Origin: an uncultured Oscillospiraceae bacterium
GTDB lineage: Bacteria; Bacillota; Clostridia; Oscillospirales; Oscillospiraceae
DNA: 6,506 nt
Reading direction: 5' to 3'
Assembly (NCBI GenBank): GCA_900752285.1
Contig: CAADUW010000203.1
Coordinates: 1-6,506 of the forward strand
Shown: one piece after another, positions 1-6,268 of the stretch
How positions within the stretch are numbered: position 1 is the stretch's first letter
Layout of the letters: each line of letters begins with the position of its first letter
Position numbers and translations under genes: made by a program
The notes under the pieces: generated by a model
The model's database searches: none
Seen by the model: only the letters and a program-made list of their open reading frames with translations
Told to the model about the DNA's origin: nothing

Positions 1-18
1 CCCTTTTTCGACAGTCTC

Positions 19-109
19 GAATACTGTATGTATTTCTCGTTTTTCAAACTGAAGAAGTGGGGCAAAAAGACGGCGGAGACTCGCAGACGCAATTGTGCGG
101 TATTGCCCT
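19..109 (+). repeat. Dispersed repeat, left copy (inverted partner at right end)
   Basis: This segment of about 91 bp matches the reverse complement of 6269-6361. By eye I count only three substitutions (at 38, 102 and 103) and one 2-nt indel near 27-30. It begins at GAATACTG and ends at TGCCCT. Both copies contain an open frame giving similar peptides (…KLKKWGKKTAETRRRN…), but there is no ribosome binding site or recognisable family, so I read this as shared DNA and not a gene. The near identity over non-coding DNA points to a repeat family that is recently spread or kept alike by gene conversion. Whether a second arm lies to the left cannot be seen, because the window starts 18 nt upstream. 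Confidence 0.85.
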
Positions 110-115
110 CAGCTT

Positions 116-143
116 ATTATACCGGATTCTCGGAATTATGCAA
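116..143 (-). promoter_or_regulatory. Possible leftward sigma-A promoter
   Basis: On the minus strand a TTGCAT (plus-strand 138-143) is followed after 16 nt by a perfect TATAAT (plus-strand 116-121). It would start transcription near 105-110 and read left through the repeat and out of the window. It stands back to back with the xpt promoter. It is based on two hexamers only, and no leftward gene is visible. Confidence 0.35.
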
Positions 144-246
144 CCGTTTGTTTTTTCACGCCGTCCGAGTTCTGACGGAAACGGGGACGAAAAAAAGAGA
201 AACTTTGTGCATTACAGAGGAAAACGGTGAAAGCCGGTTCTTCCTG

Positions 247-275
247 TTGACAAAGGCGGATTTTGGGGGTAACAT
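247..275 (+). promoter_or_regulatory. Sigma-A promoter of the xpt-transporter operon
   Basis: A perfect -35 box TTGACA (247-252) is followed after exactly 17 nt by TAACAT (270-275), one base from the consensus TATAAT. Initiation would be expected near 281-284, about 15 nt before the riboswitch aptamer, which is the normal layout for a riboswitch leader. The good -35 box and ideal spacing suggest a fairly strong promoter whose output is set mainly by termination in the leader. Confidence 0.8.
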
Positions 276-296
276 GGTCATACAAAGTTCACAACC

Positions 297-364
297 TGCC
301 GATATATTTTCGGATGGATGGCCCGAAAGTTTCTACCGCGACGCCTCAGCCGCGACTATTGGTA
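297..364 (+). promoter_or_regulatory. Purine riboswitch aptamer, guanine class
   Basis: The three-way junction can be folded by hand. P1 is 297-304 with 357-364 (8 pairs, two of them G-U). P2 is 309-313 with 323-327, and P3 is 337-340 with 351-354. The J2/3 segment GTTTCTACC (329-337) and the J3/1 segment GACTAT (354-359) match the signature of the purine family. The base that decides specificity, C74 in B. subtilis xpt, corresponds to C356. This predicts guanine, hypoxanthine or xanthine binding; an adenine switch has U there. L2 ends in ATGG and L3 contains CC (344-345), allowing the GG-CC kissing pairs. Oddities are an A·C mismatch at the top of both P2 and P3 and an L3 that reads as six nucleotides instead of seven. 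The position upstream of xpt is the classical one. Confidence 0.9.
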
Positions 365-373
365 AAAAAGTCA

Positions 374-383
374 CGCGCTGCCT
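374..383 (+). promoter_or_regulatory. Predicted antiterminator strand
   Basis: CTGCCT (378-383) is complementary to AGGCAG in the 5' arm of the terminator (422-427), and CGC (374-376) can pair with GCG (428-430) across a bulged G377. Forming this helix would break the terminator and allow readthrough into xpt. The 3' strand of aptamer P1 (361-364) could add a few pairs with 432-436, linking ligand binding to the choice of fold, but that extension is weak. The complementarity is seen in the sequence; the mechanism is inferred from the xpt riboswitch model. Confidence 0.45.
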
Positions 384-420
384 TTTTGACAGGCGTTGCT
401 TTTCTTTTGGACGATTCTTT

Positions 421-456
421 CAGGCAGGCGGTATCCGTCTGCCTGTTTGCTTTTTT
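421..456 (+). terminator. Riboswitch-controlled intrinsic terminator
   Basis: An 11-bp stem (421-431 with 435-445, one G-U pair) closes a 3-nt TAT loop and is followed at once by TTTGCTTTTTT (446-456). It lies between the purine aptamer and the xpt ribosome binding site, as expected of the OFF-state terminator of a guanine riboswitch. Ligand-bound aptamer should favour this hairpin and stop transcription before xpt. Confidence 0.9.
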
Positions 457-476
457 GAGAGGAAAGGATACAGCTT

Positions 477-1055
477 ATGCGTTTGATGGAAGAGAAAATC
501 CTGACGGAGGGCAAGATCCTTCCCGGGCAGATCCTGAAGGTCGGCAGCTTCCTGAACCAGCAGATCGACACGGCGCTGCTGGCACAGATCGGTCAGGAAA
601 TCGGGCGGCTCTTCGCGGATGCCGGGGTGACCAAGGTCCTGACCATTGAATCTTCCGGCATTGCCATTGCGGCGGCTGCGGGCATAGCCATGGGAGTTCC
701 CGTGGTATTTGCCAAGAAGCATAAGAGCAGCAACGTGGACGGGGAAGTCTATACGGCGTCCGTCCATTCCTACACCCATAATACCGATTATACCATCGTG
801 GTCAGCTGCGACTACCTCCGCAGGGAGGATCGGGTCCTGCTGGTAGACGATTTTCTCGCCAACGGCAAGGCACTTCGGGGCCTTGCGGAGCTGGTGGAGA
901 GCGCCGGAGCCACCCTGGTTGGCGCCGCTACGGCCATTGAGAAGGGCTTTCAGGGCGGCGGGGATGCACTCCGGGCAGAGGGCATCCGGGTGGAGTCCCT
1001 TGCCATCATCGACCGTATGGACGACAGCGGCATCGTGTTCCGTCCCCAGAACTGA
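477..1055 (+). CDS. xpt: Xanthine phosphoribosyltransferase
   Basis: This 192-residue cytosolic enzyme joins xanthine (and, more weakly in this family, guanine) to PRPP, giving XMP and pyrophosphate in purine salvage. The type I phosphoribosyltransferase PRPP loop is clear: VLLVDDFLANG at residues 120-130. Other family landmarks are IESSGI (57-62), the FAKKHKS segment (78-84), IEKGFQGGG (154-162) and RVESLAII (171-178). Length and sequence closely follow B. subtilis Xpt (194 residues). I chose the ATG at 477 because AAGGA (464-468) lies 8 nt upstream and the N-terminus MRLMEEKI fits the family; an in-frame ATG at 486 is the alternative. A purine riboswitch and terminator precede it, the commonest setting for this gene. 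Only 68 nt without a terminator follow before the lipoprotein gene, so the two are probably cotranscribed. Nothing suggests damage. Confidence 0.96.
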   Translation: MRLMEEKILTEGKILPGQILKVGSFLNQQIDTALLAQIGQEIGRLFADAGVTKVLTIESSGIAIAAAAGIAMGVPVVFAKKHKSSNVDGEVYTASVHSYTHNTDYTIVVSCDYLRREDRVLLVDDFLANGKALRGLAELVESAGATLVGAATAIEKGFQGGGDALRAEGIRVESLAIIDRMDDSGIVFRPQN

Positions 1056-1123
1056 GCCCTTTTCTTATTCCGTTCGCAATACCCATTCACATATACACCA
1101 ACAGCAAAAAGGAGAAAAGAAAA

Positions 1124-2395
1124 ATGAAGAAACTGTTTGCCATGCTTCTGGCTCTGGTGCTGTGCCTGTCCGTATTCGCGGCCTGCAGCAGCAACAATGC
1201 CCCCTCCGCCAGCGAGAGCACTCCCGCTGCCAGCAGCGATGAGACCGCCGAGAGCACCGCGGAAGAGACTGCCACCGCTTCCAACATCAAGGTCGGCTTT
1301 ATCTTCCTGCACGATGAGAACTCCACCTACGACAAGAACTTCATGGACGCCGCTACCGAGGCCTGCAAGAACCTGGGCCTGAGCGAGGATCAGTACATCT
1401 TCCGTACCAACATTCCCGAGGGCCAGGAGTGCTACGACGCCGCCGCCGAACTGGCTGACGCGGGCTGCAACATCATCTTCGCCGATTCCTTCGGCCATGA
1501 GCCCTACATCATTCAGGCTGCCACCGAGTTCCCCGACGTGCAGTTCTGCCACGCCACTGGCACCCGTGCCCACACCGAGGGCCTTGCCAACTACCACAAC
1601 GCTTTCGCTTCCATCTATGAGGGCCGCTACCTGGCCGGCGTTGCCGCAGGCATGAAGCTCAATGAGATGATCGAAAACGGCGAGTTCACCGCCGAGGAAG
1701 CCAAGATGGGCTACGTGGGCGCTTTCACCTACGCCGAGGTCCTGTCCGGCTACACCAGCTTCTATCTGGGCGCCAAGTCCGTCTGCCCCACTGTGACCAT
1801 GGACGTGACCTTCACCGGTTCCTGGTATGACGAGACCGCCGAAAAGGAAGCTGCCAACCAGCTGATTGCCCGGGGCTGCAAGCTGATCTCTCAGCACGCC
1901 GACTCCATGGGCGCTCCCACTGCCTGCGAGACCGCCGGTGTGCCCGACGTTTCCTACAACGGCTCCACCATCGACGCCTGCCCCAACACCTTCATTGTTT
2001 CTTCCCGGATCAACTGGGCTCCCTACTATGAGTTTGCCATCACCAGCGTGATGAACGGCACCGAGATCCCCGCCGACTGGACCGGCACTCTGGCTACCGG
2101 CTCCGTGGTTCTGACCGAGGTCAACGAGAAGGTTGCCGCTGCCGGCACCGCCGAGAAGATCGCCGAGGTCACCAAGGCTCTGGAAGACGGCACCCTGCAT
2201 GTGTTTGATACCTCCACCTTCACCGTCGGCGGTGAGACCCTGACCAGCTATCTCGCCGACGTGGACACCGACGCCGCTTACACCGGCGACACCGAGGTCA
2301 TCATCGACGGCTACTTCCACGAGTCCGAGTTCCGCAGCGCACCTTACTTCGATCGCCAGATCGACGGCATCAACCTGCTGGATACTGCGTTCTAA
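1124..2395 (+). CDS. BMP/PnrA-family lipoprotein, purine-type ABC substrate-binding protein
   Basis: This 423-residue lipoprotein captures substrate outside the membrane for the importer encoded downstream. Residues 1-20 form a signal peptide (MKK, then a hydrophobic run) ending in FAA-C21, a lipobox-like site with F at -3. A low-complexity Ser/Thr/Ala/Glu linker (about 22-53) tethers the binding domain (55-423). Family landmarks are VGFIFLHDENSTYDKNF (57-73), FADSFGHEP (119-127), GSWYDETAEKEAANQLI (232-248), QHADSMGA (257-264) and INWAPYYE (296-303). The first differs from the DDKSFN-type motif of the nucleoside-binding PnrA/NupN group, so this looks like a separate BMP branch. I chose the start from AAAAGGAG (1107-1114), 9 nt upstream, and the signal peptide. 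The gene probably belongs to the riboswitch-led xpt transcript. Its codons are strongly biased to C and G endings (GCC, CTG, AAG, GAG), which suggests high expression. The substrate is inferred to be a purine; the family is certain, the ligand is not. Confidence 0.92.
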   Translation: MKKLFAMLLALVLCLSVFAACSSNNAPSASESTPAASSDETAESTAEETATASNIKVGFIFLHDENSTYDKNFMDAATEACKNLGLSEDQYIFRTNIPEGQECYDAAAELADAGCNIIFADSFGHEPYIIQAATEFPDVQFCHATGTRAHTEGLANYHNAFASIYEGRYLAGVAAGMKLNEMIENGEFTAEEAKMGYVGAFTYAEVLSGYTSFYLGAKSVCPTVTMDVTFTGSWYDETAEKEAANQLIARGCKLISQHADSMGAPTACETAGVPDVSYNGSTIDACPNTFIVSSRINWAPYYEFAITSVMNGTEIPADWTGTLATGSVVLTEVNEKVAAAGTAEKIAEVTKALEDGTLHVFDTSTFTVGGETLTSYLADVDTDAAYTGDTEVIIDGYFHESEFRSAPYFDRQIDGINLLDTAF

Positions 2396-2415
2396 GGAAA
2401 GCTTACAGAAATGAT

Positions 2416-2444
2416 TGGGAGGTCCCGCACTGCGGGACTTCCCA
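2416..2444 (+). promoter_or_regulatory. Intergenic hairpin 1 after lipoprotein gene
   Basis: A 13-bp stem (2416-2428 with 2432-2444, one G-U pair) closes an ACT loop and starts 20 nt after the lipoprotein stop codon. What follows is TTCTCTGCT, not a real U-tract, so complete termination is unlikely. It could be a leaky terminator, or it could protect the 3' end of the lipoprotein message from exonucleases. Confidence 0.6.
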
Positions 2445-2450
2445 TTCTCT

Positions 2451-2501
2451 GCTGCAAAGGGCAGCGCAGTGATTCACTCTCGCCGCGCTGCCCTTTACAG
2501 C
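2451..2501 (+). promoter_or_regulatory. Intergenic hairpin 2, long stem
   Basis: A perfect 12-bp stem (2456-2467 with 2485-2496) extends by four more pairs beyond one C·A mismatch (2451-2454 with 2498-2501). The 17-nt loop contains AGTGA and TCACT, which can pair with each other. Only three U's end the 3' arm. With hairpin 1, just upstream, it forms a tandem barrier between the lipoprotein and ATPase genes. This is typical of importer operons that make excess binding protein, but the role is inferred. Confidence 0.6.
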
Positions 2502-2643
2502 ATGGAACCGCATTTCCAAAGGAAGACAAACCACCATACGTTGAAAGAATACGCGGGCATCCCGGCAAATCCTCGGAGTGCCGCCGTGAAACCCACAGCG
2601 ATGCGTCAACTCTTTACCCAATTTTACCAAGGGAGGAAAGCCC

Positions 2644-4176
2644 ATGGAAAACAAGCAGCCCGCAGTCATGATGCGGGACATCTCCAAATCCTTCGGTACG
2701 GTACTTGCCAACGACAAGGTCTGGCTGGATATTTACCGGGGAGAAATTCTGGCGCTGCTGGGCGAGAACGGCAGTGGTAAGACCACCCTCATGAACATGC
2801 TCTCCGGCATTTACTATCCCGACGGGGGCACCATCTACATTGACGGAAAGGAAGCGGTCATCCGCTCTCCTGCCGACGCCTTCGGCTACGGTATCGGCAT
2901 GATCCATCAGCACTTCAAGCTGGTAGATGTTCTGACCGCCGCAGAGAATATCGTGCTGGGCCTGAAGGAGCCGGGGCGGCTGGACCTGCAGAAGGTGGCG
3001 GAAAAAATCAAAAACATCTGCGACACCTACGGCTTTGAGGTGGATCCCTACCAGAAGGTCTATGATATGTCCGTTTCTCAGAAGCAGACCGTGGAGATCG
3101 TAAAGGTGCTTTACCGGGGGGCAGACATTCTGATTCTGGACGAACCCACCGCCGTGCTGGTGCCGCAGGAGACGGAGAAGCTGTTTGCCGTTCTGCGGAA
3201 CATGCGGGCGGCAGGCAAGGCCATTGTGATCATTACCCATAAGATGCACGAGGTGGAGGAGCTTTCCGACCGGGTCGCCATTCTGAACCGGGGCCGCTTC
3301 GTGGGCGACATGCTGACGAAGAACACCAACGCGCAGGAAATGACCAACATGATGGTGGGCAGAGCCGTGTCTCTGAACATCCGCCGCCCCGAACCGGTGG
3401 ATCCCAAGCCCCGGATCGTGGTGGAGGGGCTGACCGTCCGCAGCGAGGACGGCATCATAAAGCTGGACGATGTGTCCTTCACTGCCAATTCCGGTGAAAT
3501 TCTGGGCATTGCGGGTATTTCCGGCTGCGGACAGAAGGAGCTGCTGGAAGCCATTGCGGGACTTCAGCCTGTGGAAAAGGGCAGCATCCGCTATGTGGAG
3601 GATGACGCCGCACAGGAGGAGCTGGTGGGGAAGGATCCCCTGTCCATCGCTTCTCTGGGTGTCAGCCTGTCCTTCGTCCCGGAGGATCGTTTGGGCATGG
3701 GCCTTGTGGGCAACATGGACCTGACGGATAACATGATGCTCCGTTCCTTCCGGCGGGGACACTCCCCCTTCGCCAACCGAAAGGCCCCCAAAAGCCTTGC
3801 CGAACAGGTGGTAAAAGAACTGGAGGTCAATACGCCCAGCGTTGCCACTCCCGTCCGGAAGCTTTCCGGCGGCAACGTGCAGAAGGTGCTGGTAGGCCGG
3901 GAAATTGCCTCCGCGCCTACGGTTCTGCTGACGGCTTACGCCGTCCGGGGACTGGACATCAATTCCTCCTACACCATTTATGATCTGATCAACCGTCAGA
4001 AGGAACGGGGCGTCGCGGTTATTTACGTGGGCGAGGATCTGGACGTGCTGCTGGAGCTGTGCGACCGGATCCTGGTGCTCTGCGGCGGAAAGGTCAGCGG
4101 CATCGTGGACGGAAAAGACGCGGAAAAGAACGAAATCGGTCTGATGATGACCCAGGTGGGAGGCAGCCATGGCTAA
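2644..4176 (+). CDS. Double-NBD ATPase of BMP-type (NupO-like) purine importer
   Basis: This 510-residue protein holds two fused ATPase domains and energises the importer on the cytoplasmic face. NBD1 is complete: Walker A GENGSGKTT (40-48), Q-loop Q89, a signature reading MSVSQ (142-146) in place of LSGGQ, Walker B ILILDE (162-167) and switch H199. NBD2 is degenerate in the way known for NupO/RbsA-like ATPases. Its P-loop reads GISGCGQKEL (291-300) without the GKT triad. VPEDR (345-349) and a good LSGGN signature (407-411) follow, but the Walker B segment VLLTAYAVRGLD (427-438) has no Asp-Glu pair and no switch histidine is seen (YVGEDLD, 461-467). By the usual head-to-tail pairing, the good NBD2 signature would face the intact NBD1 P-loop, leaving one active site. 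GGGAGG (2631-2636) lies 7 nt before the ATG. The stop overlaps the next start by 8 nt. Confidence 0.95.
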   Translation: MENKQPAVMMRDISKSFGTVLANDKVWLDIYRGEILALLGENGSGKTTLMNMLSGIYYPDGGTIYIDGKEAVIRSPADAFGYGIGMIHQHFKLVDVLTAAENIVLGLKEPGRLDLQKVAEKIKNICDTYGFEVDPYQKVYDMSVSQKQTVEIVKVLYRGADILILDEPTAVLVPQETEKLFAVLRNMRAAGKAIVIITHKMHEVEELSDRVAILNRGRFVGDMLTKNTNAQEMTNMMVGRAVSLNIRRPEPVDPKPRIVVEGLTVRSEDGIIKLDDVSFTANSGEILGIAGISGCGQKELLEAIAGLQPVEKGSIRYVEDDAAQEELVGKDPLSIASLGVSLSFVPEDRLGMGLVGNMDLTDNMMLRSFRRGHSPFANRKAPKSLAEQVVKELEVNTPSVATPVRKLSGGNVQKVLVGREIASAPTVLLTAYAVRGLDINSSYTIYDLINRQKERGVAVIYVGEDLDVLLELCDRILVLCGGKVSGIVDGKDAEKNEIGLMMTQVGGSHG

Positions 4177-5275
4177 GCAGAAAGCACCCCTCTTTCACAT
4201 TTCCAAGCGCCGGGCACTGCCCTGGTATGTTGCCATCGGCGTGCGGCTTTGCGCCATATTGCTGGCGCTGCTGGTCTGCGGCATTGTGAGCGCCGCCCTC
4301 ACCGGCGTGAATCCCATTGAAATTTACAAGACCGCCTGGGCAGGCGCTTTCGGTACGCCCCGAAAGATCTGGCTGCTGGGGCAGAATCTGGCGATTCTGC
4401 TGTGCGTGTCTCTGGCAGTGACCCCCGCCTTCCGGATGAAGTTCTGGAATGTTGGCGGTGAGGGGCAGGTGCTCATCGGCGGTCTTGCCACCGCCGCGTG
4501 CATGGTCCTGCTGGGGGACAAGATCCCGAACGGCCTGCTCATTGCTCTGATGCTGGTGTGCAGCATGGCGGCAGGCGCCCTGTGGGGCTGCATCCCCGCC
4601 ATCTTCAAGGCAAAGTGGAATACCAACGAGACCCTGTTCACCCTGATGATGAACTACGTGGCGACCCAGCTGGTGGGTTACTTCGTGATTTTCTGGGAGG
4701 TGCCCAAGGGCTCCGGAAAGATCGGTATCATCAATCAGGCAACCAAAGCCGGCTGGCTTCCCCAGATCGGCAGCTACAAGTACCTGCTGAACATTCTGGT
4801 GGTCGCCGTCGTGACCGTTGCCATGTATCTGTATCTGCGCTATACCAAGCACGGCTACGAGATCTCCGTGGTGGGCGAAAGCCAGCGGACGGCAAGATAC
4901 GTGGGCATCAAGGTGGATCGGGTCATCGTGCGCACCATGCTCCTGTCCGGCGCGGTCTGCGGTCTGGCGGGACTGCTGCTGGTGGGCGGCACGGACCACA
5001 CCGTCACCACCACCATTGCCGGCGGCCGGGGCTTCACCGCAGTCATGGTCTCCTGGCTTGCCAAGTTCAATCCCCTGAATATGATCTTCACCAGCTTCCT
5101 GCTGGTGTTCCTGGACCGGGGCGCGGCGGAAATTTCCACCGTGTTCGGCTTCAACCATGCTTTCGGCGATATTCTCACCGGTATCATCCTGTTCTTTATC
5201 ATCGGCAGCGAGTTTTTCATTACCTACAAGCTGTCCGTCCGCAAGCCCGGGAAGGAGGAGAAGCAGAATGTTTGA
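4169..5275 (+). CDS. ABC importer permease 1 (NupP-like, BPD_transp_2 type)
   Basis: This 368-residue membrane protein is one half of the translocation pore. A basic N-terminal tail (1-19) precedes roughly eight hydrophobic segments (about 20-44, 68-86, 98-116, 121-146, 203-224, 252-274, 303-316 and 333-352). Family landmarks are FWNVGGEGQ (92-100, usually FNIGAEGQ), KAKWNTNETLFTLMMNYVA (147-165), YEISVVGESQRTARYVGI (230-247, the likely ATPase-contacting cytoplasmic stretch) and GGRGFTAVMVSWLAKFNP (285-302). The long hydrophilic loop between 176 and 203 is common in the first permease of such pairs. The ATG at 4169 has GGGAGG (4158-4163) 5 nt upstream and sits inside the end of the ATPase gene (ATGGCTAA overlap), so the two are likely translationally coupled. 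It should pair with the downstream permease as a heterodimer. Confidence 0.94.
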   Translation: MAKQKAPLFHISKRRALPWYVAIGVRLCAILLALLVCGIVSAALTGVNPIEIYKTAWAGAFGTPRKIWLLGQNLAILLCVSLAVTPAFRMKFWNVGGEGQVLIGGLATAACMVLLGDKIPNGLLIALMLVCSMAAGALWGCIPAIFKAKWNTNETLFTLMMNYVATQLVGYFVIFWEVPKGSGKIGIINQATKAGWLPQIGSYKYLLNILVVAVVTVAMYLYLRYTKHGYEISVVGESQRTARYVGIKVDRVIVRTMLLSGAVCGLAGLLLVGGTDHTVTTTIAGGRGFTAVMVSWLAKFNPLNMIFTSFLLVFLDRGAAEISTVFGFNHAFGDILTGIILFFIIGSEFFITYKLSVRKPGKEEKQNV

Positions 5276-6260
5276 TCTTGTTTCCTTTATCCCCAGAGCC
5301 GTTGTGCAGGGCATTCCCCTGCTGTTCGGCTCCACCGGTGAAACTCTGACGGAAAAATCCGGAAACCTGAACCTGGGTATCCCCGGCATCATGTACGTGG
5401 GCGGTATCAGCGGCGTTATCGGTGCTTTTCTGTATGAGCAGACCGTCCCGGCCGGAGAGCCGCTGGTGGGTGCTCTCGCCATTCTGATTCCCCTGCTGTG
5501 CTCCCTGCTGGGTTCCCTGCTGATGGGACTTCTGTACTGCTTCCTGACCGTTACCCTCCGGGCAAATCAGAATGTGACGGGCCTTGCCCTGACCACCTTT
5601 GGCGTAGGCTTCGGCAATTTCTTCGGCGGCTCCCTGATCAAGATCACCCACAGTGAGGTGCCCTTCATCGCCCTGAGCCGCACCAGCGCCTTCTACAGCA
5701 AGAGTCTGCCCGTGGCAGGACTGGGCTGGTTCGGGCAGATTTTCCTGTCCTATGGCTTCCTTGCCTACGTGGCGGTCATTCTTGCTCTGGGTGCCTCCCA
5801 TGTGCTGAAGCGCACCCGGGTGGGCCTCCAGCTGCGGGCGGTCGGCGAGAATCCTGCCCCCGCCGACGCTGCCGGTATCAACGTCAGCCGGTATAAGTAT
5901 ATGGCAACCTGCATTGGCAGCATGATTGCCGGACTGGGCGGACTGTACTACGTCATGGATTACGCCTGCGGCATCTGGTCCAACGATGCCTTTGGCGACC
6001 GGGGCTGGCTGGCCATCGCCATCGTTATTTTCAGCATCTGGCGTCCGAATCTGGGCATTCTGTCCTCCTTCCTGTTCGGCGGCCTGTACATCCTCCACCT
6101 GTTCCTGCCCACCGGCACGAATCTGGCAGTCAAGGAGCTGTACAAAATGCTCCCCTTCGTAGTCACCATCATCGTGCTGGTCCTGTCCAGCATGCGCAAC
6201 AAGCGCGAAAACCAGCCCCCCGAAAGCCTCGGCACCGCCTACTTCCGGGAAGAGCGATAA
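5268..6260 (+). CDS. ABC importer permease 2 (NupQ-like, BPD_transp_2 type)
   Basis: This 330-residue protein is the second permease and should form a heterodimer with the product of the gene before it. Landmarks are GETLTEKSGNLNLGIPGIMYVGG (24-46, usually GE…SERAGVVNIGLEGMML), RANQNVTGLALTTFGVGF (98-115), VGLQLRAVGENPAPADAAGI (185-204, the likely ATPase-contacting stretch) and DRGWLAIAIVIFSIWRP (244-260). Hydrophobic segments lie at about 40-56, 66-95, 105-122, 155-180, 212-230, 247-257, 263-281 and 295-308, followed by a charged, probably cytoplasmic tail. The frame is open from an upstream ATG at 5157, but the ATG at 5268 is right: AAGGAGG (5252-5258) lies 9 nt before it, the family's N-terminus begins there, and it gives an 8-nt overlap (ATGTTTGA) like that at the previous junction. 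No clear intrinsic terminator follows; the palindromic repeat begins within 9 nt. Confidence 0.95.
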   Translation: MFDLVSFIPRAVVQGIPLLFGSTGETLTEKSGNLNLGIPGIMYVGGISGVIGAFLYEQTVPAGEPLVGALAILIPLLCSLLGSLLMGLLYCFLTVTLRANQNVTGLALTTFGVGFGNFFGGSLIKITHSEVPFIALSRTSAFYSKSLPVAGLGWFGQIFLSYGFLAYVAVILALGASHVLKRTRVGLQLRAVGENPAPADAAGINVSRYKYMATCIGSMIAGLGGLYYVMDYACGIWSNDAFGDRGWLAIAIVIFSIWRPNLGILSSFLFGGLYILHLFLPTGTNLAVKELYKMLPFVVTIIVLVLSSMRNKRENQPPESLGTAYFREER

Positions 6261-6268
6261 ACAGAATA

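Noticed and set aside
144..184. Intrinsic terminator near the left end (CCGTC/GACGG hairpin and T-run)
   Set aside because: The T-run (151-156) lies before the 5-bp stem, not after it, and the A-run after it is too far away to make a minus-strand terminator convincing.
297..364. Reading the aptamer as an adenine or 2'-deoxyguanosine switch
   Set aside because: The C74-equivalent is C356, not U, and J2/3 is the canonical GTTTCTACC, so the guanine class fits best.
28..486. Plus-strand open frame of 152 codons across the left repeat and leader
   Set aside because: It runs through the repeat, promoter, aptamer and terminator, has no ribosome binding site, and its first part is also encoded in the repeat copy at the right end.
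950..2320. Long minus-strand open frame opposite the lipoprotein gene
   Set aside because: It is antisense to a clear BMP protein, rich in Gly/Val/Ala from mirrored GC-rich codons, and matches no family.
2396..2643. A second purine riboswitch before the ATPase gene
   Set aside because: Neither the GTTTCTACC-type J2/3 nor the GACTA-type J3/1 segment is present.
2614..4170. Minus-strand open frame of over 500 codons opposite the ATPase gene
   Set aside because: It mirrors a certain ATPase gene with strong codon bias, and its His/Gln-rich composition is typical of an antisense shadow.
5157..5267. Upstream in-frame start for permease 2
   Set aside because: The extra 37 residues (Ser/Pro-rich) overlap permease 1 in another frame, while the ATG at 5268 has an excellent ribosome binding site and the family's N-terminus.
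4094..5482. Minus-strand open frame opposite the permease genes
   Set aside because: It spans two real permease genes, has no family motifs, and is hydrophilic where the true products are membrane proteins.
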